DNA of 64,000 bases from Marinobacter maroccanus (GTDB lineage: Bacteria; Pseudomonadota; Gammaproteobacteria; Pseudomonadales; Oleiphilaceae). The stretch is taken from assembly GCF_002933275.1 (NCBI RefSeq), contig NZ_PSSX01000004.1, forward strand, positions 62,001 to 126,000, read 5' to 3'. A model generated the notes under the pieces. The model worked only from the letters and a program-made list of their open reading frames with translations, was not told where the DNA came from and searched no databases. Within the stretch, counting starts at the first letter, position 1. Each line of letters begins with the position of its first letter. Made by a program: the position numbers and the translations under genes. Shown one piece after another: positions 25,755-34,931 of the stretch.

Positions 25755-26708
25755 ATGCTGAGGTTTTTCAGGATTGTTGACGGGTTTATCAAGGAGCTGA
25801 CCATCCCAGAGGGGGACCCGACAGCATTGTTGAGGCAAGCTGACTGGATTGATGCCTGCGAGCCGGACGACGACGAGCGGAAGATCCTCCAGAGGCTTCT
25901 GGAAACCGATATTCCCGAGTTCGACGATGTTGAGGAAATTGAAGCGTCAGCACGCTGTTTCGTAGACCAGGCCGGTGTGCATGTTCATTCGCTTTTTCTG
26001 AACCTGGCAGATGGTCGTCACAATACCGTCTCTGTCGCCTGCATACTGCAGAACGACTGCCTTATCACGATCCGGGAAAGCGAGCTGGCGGATTTCCGAT
26101 TGTTGCGGATGCGGGCCCGCAGAGGGCAGGTAGAAGCCCGGGATCCGGCCGAAATGCTGGTCACTCTGCTGGAGCAGAAAGTGGAGAACCACGCCGACGG
26201 GCTGGAGGACCTGCACCGACAGCTTGAGGATGTCAGCTACCTGGTGTTGGAAGATGAGGAAGCCGAACTGGACGAGGCGATCAATCGCCTCGCGCGGCTG
26301 GAAGACAGTAACGGAAAAACCCGGTTGTGTTTGATGGATACCCAACGAAATATTTCCTTTCTGCTTCGCCACCTGCGCAACGAAGGCGAGCATCGGGAAA
26401 CGCTGCGGGAGATCAATCGGGATATCGAAACCCTGATGTCCCACACCACCTTTCTGTTCGACAAGATCAACTTCCTGATGGATTCCACCCAGGGTTTCAT
26501 CAACATCGAGCAGAACCAGATCATCAAGATCTTCTCGATTGCCGCAGTGGTGTTTCTGCCACCCACGCTGATTGCCAGCATTTACGGCATGAACTTCGAA
26601 CACATGCCCGAACTGGAGTGGATCGCCGGTTACCCGGCAGCGCTGGGACTGATGGTTCTGGCGGCGTTTGCGCCCTACTGGTATTTCAAGCGCAAAGGCT
26701 GGCTGTAA
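25755..26708 (+). CDS. corA: CorA magnesium/cobalt transport protein
   Basis: A pentameric Mg2+ channel of the inner membrane. At 317 residues it matches E. coli CorA (316). The long N-terminal cytoplasmic domain ends in the stalk helix. Two membrane helices then flank the selectivity motif YGMNFEHMPEL (about residues 278-288), and the C-terminus is basic (KRKGWL). A GGGAG sequence precedes the ATG. The GMN motif is intact, so the channel should conduct Mg2+ rather than act as ZntB. Confidence 0.94.
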   Translation: MLRFFRIVDGFIKELTIPEGDPTALLRQADWIDACEPDDDERKILQRLLETDIPEFDDVEEIEASARCFVDQAGVHVHSLFLNLADGRHNTVSVACILQNDCLITIRESELADFRLLRMRARRGQVEARDPAEMLVTLLEQKVENHADGLEDLHRQLEDVSYLVLEDEEAELDEAINRLARLEDSNGKTRLCLMDTQRNISFLLRHLRNEGEHRETLREINRDIETLMSHTTFLFDKINFLMDSTQGFINIEQNQIIKIFSIAAVVFLPPTLIASIYGMNFEHMPELEWIAGYPAALGLMVLAAFAPYWYFKRKGWL

Positions 26709-26714
26709 CGACCA

Positions 26715-26745
26715 GGGGGTCAGATGAAAAGTTCATCTGACCCCC
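26715..26745. repeat. Inverted repeat between convergent corA and uvrD
   Basis: A perfect 14-bp inverted repeat, GGGGGTCAGATGAA with TTCATCTGACCCCC and a three-base loop, lies 6 bases after the corA stop and 4 bases before the uvrD stop. The GGGTCAG/CTGACCC ends recall REP-like sequences that flank RAYT (TnpA_REP) transposase genes. It could terminate transcription in both directions. Confidence 0.8.
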
Positions 26746-26749
26746 ACCT

Positions 26750-28915
26750 TTAGCATGCTTCCAATGGCGCATAGGCCAGAACCAGCCACTTGGCGCCCTC
26801 ATCAAAGTTCACCTGCACCCGGGTATGGTGCCCGGTGCCCTCGGAATTCATCACGATACCCTCGCCAAACTTGGGATGACGCACCCGCTGCCCCAGGCTG
26901 AAACCGGATTGCTGGACCGAATCCTGGCTGAACATGCTCTCATTCGGGCGCTCGACCATGGCCGGGCGGGTCACCGTATTGCGGAGCCGCACTTCCTGCA
27001 AAAAGTCGCCCGGAATCTCCCGAACGAAACGAGACAGCGCGTTGAATTTCTCCTGCCCGTAAAGGCGCCGGGATTCGGCGTAAGTGAGCACCAGCTTTTT
27101 CATGGCCCGGGTGATACCCACATAGGCCAGACGGCGCTCTTCTTCCATGCGACCGGGCTCTTCCAGGGACATGCCATGGGGGAACAGCCCCTCCTCCACA
27201 CCGGCCAGGAACACCAGCGGGAATTCCAGGCCCTTGGCGGAGTGCAGGGTCATCAGCTGGACACTGTCTTCATGATCTTCCGCCTGGGATTCACCGGCAT
27301 CCAGAGCGGCCTGGGCGATGAATTCCGCCAGCGGGTCGACACCGTCTTCCACTTCATAGTCTGACAGCGCATTGACCAGTTCCTCGAGGTTTTCCACGCG
27401 GGCCTGGCCTTTCTCGCCTTTTTCGCTGGCGTGATAGTCCTTCAGGCCGCTGTCCTCGATCGTCTGCTTCATCAAGCCATGCAGGGAGGCATCTCCCACC
27501 ATGCCGGACAGATTTTCAATAATGGCAATAAATGACTGCAGCCCGGTTTTGGCCCGGCCTTTCACCTGCCCGGCTTCCAGCAGCCGCTCGGCGGATTCCC
27601 ACAATGAGATACTCTGCTCGGTCGCGAATTCCCGAAGCTCCGCCAGGCTCTTGGCGCCAATGCCACGGGGCGGTACGTTCACCACCCGCTCAAACGCTGC
27701 ATCGTCTCGGCGATACTGCACCAGCCGCAGATACGCCAGGGCGTTACGAATTTCCTGACGATCATAGAATCGCAGGCCCCCGTACACCCGGTAGGGAATG
27801 CCCTGGCGCATCAGCGCCTCTTCCAGCACCCTGGACTGGGCATTGGAGCGATAGAGAATGGCGGATTCGCTGCGCAGGTTGCCGTCCTGAACCCAGGCAG
27901 AAATGCTGTCGGCGATGTAGTTGGCTTCGTCCTGTTCGTTGAACGCTGCGTAGAGGCTTATTGGTTCGCCTTCCGGGCCGTCCGTCCAGAGCTCCTTGCC
28001 CAGTCTACCCTGGTTGTTGGCGATCACCGCGTTGGCCGCCTTCAGGATCATCTGGGTGGAGCGGTAGTTCTGCTCCAGTCGCACCAGCCGGGCATTGGGA
28101 AAATCCCGCTGGTACTGCTGGATATTCTCAACCTTGGCACCCCGCCAGCCGTAGATGGACTGGTCGTCGTCCCCGACCACGGTCATTGGCACTCGATTGC
28201 TGGCCAGCACCTGCAGCCAGGCATATTGAATGGTGTTGGTGTCCTGGAACTCGTCCACCAAAATGTGCTGGAACCGGCTCTGGTAATGGGCCAGCAGCTC
28301 AGGCCGATGCAGCCAGAGTTCGTGGGAACGCAGCAGCAGCTCGCCAAAATCCACCAGGCCACCCTGCTGGCAGAGCTTCTCGTACTGGCGATAGATCTTC
28401 AGCATGATCGACAGGAAATGATCGCCCGGATTCTCCTGGATATGATCCGCCCGCAGCCCTTCGTCCTTCTGGCTGTTGATAAACCACTGGGCCTGCTTCG
28501 GCGGCCACTTGCTCTCATCGATCTGGTTTTCCCGCATCACCCGCTTGATCAGCCGCAGCTGGTCGTCGCTGTCCAGCACCTGGAAGTTCTCCGGCAGGCC
28601 GGCGTCTTTCCAGTGCGAACGCAGCAGCCGGTGGGCGATGCCATGAAAAGTGCCGAACCAGAGGCCACGGGCAGGAATCTGCATCATCTGCTCGATGCGA
28701 TAACGCATTTCCTTGGCGGCCTTGTTGGTGAAGGTTACCGCCAGGATTCCAGTGGGCGGCACCCGATCCACGGTCATCAACCAGGCAATCCGATGAACCA
28801 AAACGCGGGTTTTGCCACTTCCGGCGCCGGCCAGAACCAAAAGGTGATCGTTCTGAGCGGTAACAGCTTCACGCTGGGCATCGTTCAACGGATCGATGAT
28901 GTGGGAGACGTCCAT
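26750..28915 (-). CDS. uvrD: DNA helicase II
   Basis: An SF1A helicase of nucleotide excision repair and mismatch repair. The 721 residues match E. coli UvrD (720). Motifs in order are LVLAGAGSGKTRVL (I), VDEFQDTN (II), VVGDDDQSIYGWRGA (III), TLHSAKGLEFPLVFL (V) and RLAYVGITRAMKKL (VI). The C-terminal tail has the RNA-polymerase-binding tudor-like segment (GQRVRHPKFGEGIV...). A candidate LexA box lies 18 bases before the ATG, as expected for an SOS gene. Confidence 0.96.
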   Translation of the reverse strand: MDVSHIIDPLNDAQREAVTAQNDHLLVLAGAGSGKTRVLVHRIAWLMTVDRVPPTGILAVTFTNKAAKEMRYRIEQMMQIPARGLWFGTFHGIAHRLLRSHWKDAGLPENFQVLDSDDQLRLIKRVMRENQIDESKWPPKQAQWFINSQKDEGLRADHIQENPGDHFLSIMLKIYRQYEKLCQQGGLVDFGELLLRSHELWLHRPELLAHYQSRFQHILVDEFQDTNTIQYAWLQVLASNRVPMTVVGDDDQSIYGWRGAKVENIQQYQRDFPNARLVRLEQNYRSTQMILKAANAVIANNQGRLGKELWTDGPEGEPISLYAAFNEQDEANYIADSISAWVQDGNLRSESAILYRSNAQSRVLEEALMRQGIPYRVYGGLRFYDRQEIRNALAYLRLVQYRRDDAAFERVVNVPPRGIGAKSLAELREFATEQSISLWESAERLLEAGQVKGRAKTGLQSFIAIIENLSGMVGDASLHGLMKQTIEDSGLKDYHASEKGEKGQARVENLEELVNALSDYEVEDGVDPLAEFIAQAALDAGESQAEDHEDSVQLMTLHSAKGLEFPLVFLAGVEEGLFPHGMSLEEPGRMEEERRLAYVGITRAMKKLVLTYAESRRLYGQEKFNALSRFVREIPGDFLQEVRLRNTVTRPAMVERPNESMFSQDSVQQSGFSLGQRVRHPKFGEGIVMNSEGTGHHTRVQVNFDEGAKWLVLAYAPLEAC

Positions 28916-28932
28916 AGAAAATCGGTTCGCTA

Positions 28933-28948
28933 CTGGTCAAATAAACAG
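28933..28948 (-). promoter_or_regulatory. Candidate LexA (SOS) box of uvrD
   Basis: On the minus strand CTGTTTATTTGACCAG matches CTGT-N8-ACAG with one change in the right half-site. The E. coli uvrD box likewise ends in CCAG. A TATACT hexamer (28956-28961) lies eight bases upstream, so LexA here would cover the transcription start. Confidence 0.65.
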
Positions 28949-29090
28949 GTTAACGAGTATAACAGGAGAAAAGCGGGATTTCCGGGTGGGGATGTTTTGT
29001 CGTTGTTTGTCGGATTACGCTTTGCTAATCCGACCTACGTTGTGGCAGGCGTGAAAACTTTAAAAACCTTCACCCCCGTCAGAAAGAGCG

Positions 29091-29272
29091 CGGGGGAGGT
29101 TCCCCTTCAGGACTGTCTGTGGCCATGGATGGCCACAGTCAAGCGCACATGGGTGAGGCGGAGCGCTTATGAAGCAAAGCTTCATGCGACAGCCGAACGC
29201 CTGCAATCTGCGATTGCAGGCTGGACCCGCGTGCGGGTGCTCGTAGCGTGTCCTGAAGGGGAACCTCCCCCG
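29091..29272 (-). repeat. Cruciform repeat, copy 4, large multi-armed form
   Basis: A perfect 23-bp inverted repeat (29091-29113 with 29250-29272) encloses four perfect hairpins. One is a 9-bp stem at 29117-29138 whose minus-strand loop is TCCA, as in the other copies. The others are a 7-bp stem at 29169-29185, a 9-bp stem at 29200-29220 and a 6-bp stem at 29225-29238. Read on the minus strand the core begins GGACACGCT, as in copy 1. It fills most of the 388-base gene-free stretch between uvrD and gabD. The rest of that gap (28962-29090) shows nothing else I recognise. Confidence 0.85.
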
Positions 29273-29303
29273 GGCGACACCCCCAAGGCTGAGGGCTTAT
29301 AAC

Positions 29304-30755
29304 TTAGAAGCCTCGCGGCACTGTCTGAGCTTCCACAAACTCGAACAGACCTTCCAGGCCGCCTTCACGGCCGATGCCGGAGGCTTTCATGCCACCAAAC
29401 GGCGCTTCCGGTGTCGGACCAGTGCCGGTGTTCCAGCCACAGTGGCCAAAGCGAAGGCCGGCAGCCACGCGCTGGGCGCGTTCGGCATCGTTGGTGAACA
29501 CGTAGGAGGCCAGGCCGAACTCGGTGTCGTTACCGGCTTCGATGACTTCCTCTTCCGTGCGGAACAGGGCCATGGGTACCAGCGGGCCGAAGGTTTCTTC
29601 CTGGTAGCAGCACATATCCCGGTTTACACCGTGTACCACTGTGGGCGGGAAGAACAGATCGTTGCCAAGATCTTCCGGCTTCTTGCCGGCGACCAGGGTG
29701 GCACCTTTTTCAAGGGCGTCCTGTACGTGGCGTTTAACCTTGTCGTAGCCGGCCTGGTTGATCAGCGGGCCAAGATCCACGTCGCCGTTGATGCCGTCAC
29801 CGACGGTCATTTTGTTGACCCGCTCGGCAAGCTTCTCACCGAAGGCATCGGCCACTTTCTCATGCACGAAGATCCGGTTGGCACAGACACAGGTCTGGCC
29901 GCCACCGCGGAATTTGTTGGCGATAAGATTGTCTGCCGCAGCGTCCAGATCGGCATCGTCGAAGACGATGAACGGTGCGTTGCCGCCCAACTCAAGGGCC
30001 AGTTTCTTCACCTGATCTGCCGTATCGACGATCAGCTTACGGCCCACTTCGGTGGAACCGGTGAAGCTGAGCATGGGTACGTCCGGGCTCTCGCAGAGAA
30101 CCTTGCCAATCACGCTGGCCTTGCCCATCACCAGGTTAACCATGCCATCCGGGATATCGGTGTGTTTGTCCATCAGGCTGAACAGGGCAATCATGGTCAG
30201 TGGGGTTTCGCTGGCCGGCTTGATGACCGACGGGCAGCCTGCCGCCAACGCAGCCGAAAGCTTCTTGGCAATCATGCCAATGGGAAAGTTCCAGGGCGTG
30301 ATCAGGCCGGTGACACCAATGGGCCTATAGTGGACGGTCCAGGTGCAGTCCTTCGGCTTCTCCGGAATGGTATGGGCATCCAGGGCCTGGATGTGCTTGG
30401 AGCAGTAATCGAAGAACCCGGCGGCGTAATCCACTTCACCCTGGGCCTCCTGCAACGGCTTGCCGTGTTCCATACAGAGGATACGACCGACCTCTTCCTT
30501 GTTGGCCTTGAGCGCATCCCGGATGTCTTCCAGCCACTTACGGCGGGTCTCGATACTGTAGGGACTGGTCAGTCGTAGTGCCGACTTGCCGGAAGCTACG
30601 GCGGCGTTCACTTCGTCTTCCGACATGGATGCGACCTGGGCGATCACCTTGCCCGTTGCCGGGTTGTAAACATCGAAGGTGTTGCCATGCTCATTGTCAG
30701 TCCAGCGACCACCGATATAGCCGGTCAGCTTTTCCAGCAGGGGTGACTCGATCAT
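29304..30755 (-). CDS. gabD: NAD(P)-dependent succinate-semialdehyde dehydrogenase
   Basis: It oxidises succinate semialdehyde to succinate, the last step of GABA breakdown. The protein is 483 residues (E. coli GabD 482). Features are the cofactor-binding PWNFPIGMIAKKLSAALAAG, FTGSTEVGRKL, the catalytic glutamate in LELGGNAPFIVFDDAD and the catalytic cysteine in GGGQTCVCANR (about residue 285). The second cysteine two residues later is the redox switch seen in E. coli GabD. No gabT is adjacent, so it may also serve other aldehydes such as glutarate semialdehyde. Confidence 0.85.
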   Translation of the reverse strand: MIESPLLEKLTGYIGGRWTDNEHGNTFDVYNPATGKVIAQVASMSEDEVNAAVASGKSALRLTSPYSIETRRKWLEDIRDALKANKEEVGRILCMEHGKPLQEAQGEVDYAAGFFDYCSKHIQALDAHTIPEKPKDCTWTVHYRPIGVTGLITPWNFPIGMIAKKLSAALAAGCPSVIKPASETPLTMIALFSLMDKHTDIPDGMVNLVMGKASVIGKVLCESPDVPMLSFTGSTEVGRKLIVDTADQVKKLALELGGNAPFIVFDDADLDAAADNLIANKFRGGGQTCVCANRIFVHEKVADAFGEKLAERVNKMTVGDGINGDVDLGPLINQAGYDKVKRHVQDALEKGATLVAGKKPEDLGNDLFFPPTVVHGVNRDMCCYQEETFGPLVPMALFRTEEEVIEAGNDTEFGLASYVFTNDAERAQRVAAGLRFGHCGWNTGTGPTPEAPFGGMKASGIGREGGLEGLFEFVEAQTVPRGF

Positions 30756-30883
30756 CTCGGCTCCTCTTCTGTGATTGGCTCCGCCCCCGTGTGGGGCGCA
30801 GTCCAGGTAATCTGGTTGCGTCAGTGTTTTATGTCTTTCATAGTGGATGTTGTATCCCGACCTGTAAAGTCAAGGGCAGGCTT

Positions 30884-30911
30884 TTGATCATCGCCTGAGT
30901 GTGCCTATACT
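30884..30911 (+). promoter_or_regulatory. Candidate promoter for the deacetylase-like gene
   Basis: TTGATC (30884-30889), a 16-base spacer and TATACT (30906-30911) end 30 bases before the start codon at 30942. Confidence 0.45.
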
Positions 30912-30941
30912 CGGGGGATCAGACACCCAGGAGACCGGACA

Positions 30942-31955
30942 ATGAAGGCATTTTTCCATCACGCGCAGGATGAGCACATTCCACAGACGTACTTTACCCG
31001 GGGACAGATGCGCCAGCCCCAGGAGATTCCCGCTCGAACCGGTGAAATGCTGGGCGGACTCAAGGAAATGGGTATCTCTGTGCTGCAGCCTGCGGACCAG
31101 GGTGCGGGCCCGATCTCGAAAGTTCACGATCTGGGTTACCTGCGTTTTCTGGAATCCGCCCATCGGCGCTGGAAACAGATGGACGACTGGGGCGATGAGG
31201 TCATCTCGAATATCTTTGTCCGTTCCCCCAATCACCTGACTGGCATTCTGGCCGAGGCAGCCCGATACCAGGCCGATGGTAGCTGTCCGATTGGCGAGCA
31301 CACCTGGCATGCCGCCTACTGGTCGGCCCAGAGCGCGCTGGGTGCCGCCGACGCGCTGATTGCCGGTGACCGTACTTCGTACGCGGTCTGTCGCCCGCCG
31401 GGGCACCATGCCCGCCGTGATGCCGCCGGAGGTTTCTGTTACCTCAACAATGCCGCCATTGCCGCTGAGCACATGAAAGCCCGGTTCCCCAGGATCGTGA
31501 TTCTGGATACCGACATGCACCATGGTCAGGGCATCCAGGAGATCTTTTACGACCGTAGCGATGTGCTCTACATTTCAATCCACGGCGACCCCACCAACTT
31601 CTACCCGGTAGTCACCGGCTTTGAAAACGAGCGGGGCGAGGGAGAAGGCTTCGGCTACAACATCAATATGCCTATGCCCCACGGCTCAACGGAAGAGGAT
31701 TTCTTCGCGAAACTGGACGAAGCCCTGGCAGCCATCAAACTTTACCAGCCGGATGCCCTGATCCTTGCTCTCGGTTTCGATATCTACAAGAACGATCCCC
31801 AGGCCAAGGTGTCGGTATCCTCCGAAGGCTTCTGCAAACTCAGCACCCACGTGCGTCAGCTGGGGCTGCCAACGCTGGTGGTGCAGGAAGGCGGGTACGA
31901 TCTGGACGCCCTGAGCGAGAACGTCCAACAGTTTTTCAAGGGTCTGGCAGGCTGA
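30942..31955 (+). CDS. Histone deacetylase superfamily hydrolase, acetylpolyamine amidohydrolase-like
   Basis: A 337-residue zinc hydrolase. Active-site motifs are intact: the histidine pair in RPPGHHARRDAAGGFCYLNN (about residues 148-167), the zinc ligands in LDTDMHHGQG (about 187-196) and the later aspartate in ALGFDIYKNDP. The N-terminal FFHHAQDEHIPQTYF and the RPPGHHA context are typical of bacterial acetylpolyamine amidohydrolases, which deacetylate putrescine or cadaverine derivatives. CAGGAG precedes the ATG. It faces gabD divergently, so polyamine and GABA breakdown may be linked. That link is inference. Confidence 0.83.
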   Translation: MKAFFHHAQDEHIPQTYFTRGQMRQPQEIPARTGEMLGGLKEMGISVLQPADQGAGPISKVHDLGYLRFLESAHRRWKQMDDWGDEVISNIFVRSPNHLTGILAEAARYQADGSCPIGEHTWHAAYWSAQSALGAADALIAGDRTSYAVCRPPGHHARRDAAGGFCYLNNAAIAAEHMKARFPRIVILDTDMHHGQGIQEIFYDRSDVLYISIHGDPTNFYPVVTGFENERGEGEGFGYNINMPMPHGSTEEDFFAKLDEALAAIKLYQPDALILALGFDIYKNDPQAKVSVSSEGFCKLSTHVRQLGLPTLVVQEGGYDLDALSENVQQFFKGLAG

Positions 31956-31959
31956 GGTT

Positions 31960-33414
31960 TCAGGCGGCGGGCACGTAGACCTTCACGTTTTCGTGCCCCT
32001 CGGCCTTCAGATGCCCGGCATGCATCCGGCTCATGGTGCCTCGGTCGCAATAAAGCAGGTATTGCCGGTTCGCCGGCAGCTCCGGTAGCTGCTGATTCAG
32101 CTCGTAGAACGGGATCTGCAGGATTTCGTTATTGGTCAGCTTCAGCGGTGATTGCTCGCCCTCCGAGGGGTGGCGCACGTCGATGATCACATCATTCACC
32201 GATGGCGTTTGCACCAGCTCCACTTCCTCAGGCGTCACGGTCGTCTCCAGCAACCGGTTCACCGGCGTCTCCTCCCGGGCCTGAATCGCGCTGGCAAGCA
32301 CCGAAGCGTCCATCAGTGCCTCATCTTCCTCCACGCGGTGCAGTTTGGCTCTGGTGGCAGGCTTCTGGGAGATTACGCCACAGTACTCGGGCATGTTGCG
32401 GGCATAGACTTCGGTGCCAATTTCCCGGGCGATGCGGATGATGGATTCCTTGTCCATGGACACCAGAGGTCGCAAGACCACTTCATCACTGGCCCTGTCT
32501 ACCACGTTGAGGTTGCTCAGGGTCTGACTCGATACCTGGGCCACTGCATCGCCGGTTACTACGCCGACTGCGTTGTTCTTGCGGGCAATCTCGGCAGCCG
32601 CCATAAGCATCTGGCGTTTGAGCACCACCCCCCAGTGACGGTGATTCACCGATCGCATGATTTCGGCAACCACGCCCTCGAAGGGTACCGAGATAAACTT
32701 GGCGCTGTGGGAAGCGCCATAACGGTCCCAAAGGTAGTGCACCACCTGGCGCACACCCACCTCATGGGCAGTGCCTCCCAGGTTGAAAAACAGAAAATGA
32801 CTGCGAAGGCCGCGACGCATCATCAGGTAGGCGGCCACGGAGGAATCGTACCCCCCGGAAATCAGAGTCAGCACGTTTTCGACACTGCCCAGCGGATAGC
32901 CGCCCAATCCCCGGTGCTTGCGGTGGGCGATGTGGTACTGATCGCCATGGACCTCAATCCGCACTTCAACCTGGGGCGATTTCAGATCAACCCCCCTGGC
33001 CTCCGATGCCTGCATCAGGGCGGCGCCCACCGTCCGTTCCAGATCAATGGAGCGGAAGTTGTGCTCACCATGACGACGGGCCCTTACCGCGAATGTTTTG
33101 CCGTTCAACCGGTCAGCGAAAGCTTCAACGGCTTTGTCGGCAACATCTTCGAGGCTGATAAACGGAAACGCCCCGATTTCCTGAATCGTGGAAATGCCCG
33201 GTATGCGCAAAAGCGCCTCCAGGGCAGGGCCTGACAGGCCCCGGTTGTCAGGCACCTCTACATCCACCCGATCCCAGCTGCCTTCCACGCGAATTTCAGG
33301 ATCCAGCCGTGCCAGCAATTTTCGGATGTTCTGCCGCAGGTGACGCATCTGCTGACGACGGACAGGTTTACTCTTGATGGCAACTTCTGGAGCGGGACGG
33401 ATAAGCAGTTTCAT
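31960..33414 (-). CDS. thiI: tRNA 4-thiouridine sulfurtransferase
   Basis: ThiI makes s4U at position 8 of tRNAs and in enterobacteria also supplies sulfur for the thiazole of thiamine. The 484-residue protein has a ferredoxin-like plus THUMP N-terminal half, the PP-loop SGGYDS at residues 186-191 and a C-terminal rhodanese domain with C456 (YCDRGTMSR), matching E. coli numbering. The conserved PEYCGVISQKP holds the second redox cysteine. The ATG at 33414 reproduces the E. coli start, and the longer frame to 33519 is rejected. It ends four bases from the convergent deacetylase gene. Confidence 0.95.
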   Translation of the reverse strand: MKLLIRPAPEVAIKSKPVRRQQMRHLRQNIRKLLARLDPEIRVEGSWDRVDVEVPDNRGLSGPALEALLRIPGISTIQEIGAFPFISLEDVADKAVEAFADRLNGKTFAVRARRHGEHNFRSIDLERTVGAALMQASEARGVDLKSPQVEVRIEVHGDQYHIAHRKHRGLGGYPLGSVENVLTLISGGYDSSVAAYLMMRRGLRSHFLFFNLGGTAHEVGVRQVVHYLWDRYGASHSAKFISVPFEGVVAEIMRSVNHRHWGVVLKRQMLMAAAEIARKNNAVGVVTGDAVAQVSSQTLSNLNVVDRASDEVVLRPLVSMDKESIIRIAREIGTEVYARNMPEYCGVISQKPATRAKLHRVEEDEALMDASVLASAIQAREETPVNRLLETTVTPEEVELVQTPSVNDVIIDVRHPSEGEQSPLKLTNNEILQIPFYELNQQLPELPANRQYLLYCDRGTMSRMHAGHLKAEGHENVKVYVPAA

Positions 33415-33524
33415 AAATCGGAATTTTGTCGGGTGGCGTATTGTACAGAAAGGCCTTAGTCTACCCTTTTGACTGCGTGCCTCAAAATCGGGCATTTCCG
33501 CAACACTCAGGAGTTTCACCGTTA

Positions 33525-34907
33525 ATGCAGGAAACCACCATCAATGCCCTGGTCTCCCCCGAGGGCAGCCTTGAAATTCTCTCCAATCACGAGGTCAACC
33601 GCCTCAAGGACCGCAGCGAAGGCGGTCTCTACCGGCTGTTTCGCCAGTGCGCCCTGGCGGTTCTGAATACCGGGGTAGAAACTGATGACTGTCAGGCATT
33701 GATGGAATCCCATGCTGACTTTGATGTCCGCCTGGTACCGCAGCCCCGGGGCCTGAAACTGGAACTGATCAACGCGCCCGCACATGCGTTCGTTGACGGA
33801 CAGATGCTTCGGGCCATCCGTGAACACCTGTTCTCGGTCCTGAGGGATATTATCTACTCCCATTCAATCCCCCAGTCAGCCGCAGGTTTCCGGAGGGACG
33901 ACCCGGAAGACCTGACCAACTATGTTTTCCACATTCTTCGCAATGCCCGGGTGCTTGAGGCCGGGCGGCAACCGGATCTGGTGGTGTGCTGGGGTGGCCA
34001 CTCCATCGGACACGATGAGTACCAGTACAGCAAGGAAGTGGGTCATCAACTGGGTCTCAGGGCTCTGAGCATCTGTACCGGGTGTGGTCCGGGGGCAATG
34101 AAGGGGCCCATGAAAGGCGCCACCATTGGCCACGCCAAGCAGCGGGTAAAAGACGGCCGCTACATTGGCATCACCGAGCCGGGCATTATTGGTGCGGAGG
34201 CCCCCAACCCCATCGTCAATGAACTGGTGATCATGCCCGACATTGAGAAACGCCTGGAAGCCTTCGTCCGCTGTGGTCACGGCGTCATTGTGTTCCCCGG
34301 CGGTGTCGGCACCGCTGAGGAAATTCTGTACCTTCTGGGCATCCTGCTGCATCCGGACAATGCCGATCTGCCCTTCCCGGTGGTGTTTACCGGCCGGCAG
34401 GAGAACGCGGAATATTTCGAGATGATCGACAAGTTCATCCGGAACGCCCTTGGGGACGAAGCCGCGAGCAAATACGAAATCATCATCGACGATCCGGTGC
34501 GCGTGGCCCAGACCATGAAGAAGGGCATGAAAGAGGTAGAGACGTTCCGGCGCGCCATGCAGGACGCCTATTACTTCAACTGGATGCTGAAGATTGACCC
34601 GGTGTTCCAGTTACCTTTCGAGCCAAATCACAACAACATGCGGGCGCTGGAGCTGCACCGGGACCAGCCCGTACACCTGATCGCCGCGAATCTGCGCAAA
34701 GCCTTCAGTGGCATCGTGGCAGGGAACGTCAAGGAGGGTGGTATACGGCAGGTTCAGGAGAAGGGGCCGTTCGAAATTGCCGGTGACCCCAGCCTGATAA
34801 AACCGCTTGAGGCCATGCTTGAGCAGTTTGTAGCCCAGAATCGCATGAAGCTGCCGGGCTCCTCGGCCTACAGACCGAGCTATCGCATCGTCAGCGGAGC
34901 GGCCTGA
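33525..34907 (+). CDS. ppnN: Nucleotide 5'-monophosphate nucleosidase PpnN
   Basis: PpnN (YgdH) cleaves purine and pyrimidine nucleotides to base plus ribose 5-phosphate and is controlled by (p)ppGpp in E. coli. The 460-residue protein aligns by eye with YgdH throughout. Signatures are VVCWGGHSIG, CTGCGPGAMKGPMKGA, the LOG-type motif VFPGGVGTAEE and the C-terminal IVAGNVKEGG. The ATG at 33525 has CAGGAG 11 bases upstream and gives the family N-terminus. It is divergent from thiI. Confidence 0.93.
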   Translation: MQETTINALVSPEGSLEILSNHEVNRLKDRSEGGLYRLFRQCALAVLNTGVETDDCQALMESHADFDVRLVPQPRGLKLELINAPAHAFVDGQMLRAIREHLFSVLRDIIYSHSIPQSAAGFRRDDPEDLTNYVFHILRNARVLEAGRQPDLVVCWGGHSIGHDEYQYSKEVGHQLGLRALSICTGCGPGAMKGPMKGATIGHAKQRVKDGRYIGITEPGIIGAEAPNPIVNELVIMPDIEKRLEAFVRCGHGVIVFPGGVGTAEEILYLLGILLHPDNADLPFPVVFTGRQENAEYFEMIDKFIRNALGDEAASKYEIIIDDPVRVAQTMKKGMKEVETFRRAMQDAYYFNWMLKIDPVFQLPFEPNHNNMRALELHRDQPVHLIAANLRKAFSGIVAGNVKEGGIRQVQEKGPFEIAGDPSLIKPLEAMLEQFVAQNRMKLPGSSAYRPSYRIVSGAA

Positions 34908-34931
34908 GCCGCCTCGCTGACACTGTAGAGC

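Noticed and set aside
28226-29302. A 358-codon plus-strand frame running from inside uvrD through the cruciform repeat
   Set aside because: The first part is antisense to uvrD and the rest is a multi-hairpin repeat. There is no ribosome site or known domain.
29442-30578. A 378-codon plus-strand frame opposite gabD
   Set aside because: Antisense to a complete aldehyde dehydrogenase with all catalytic motifs; no support of its own.
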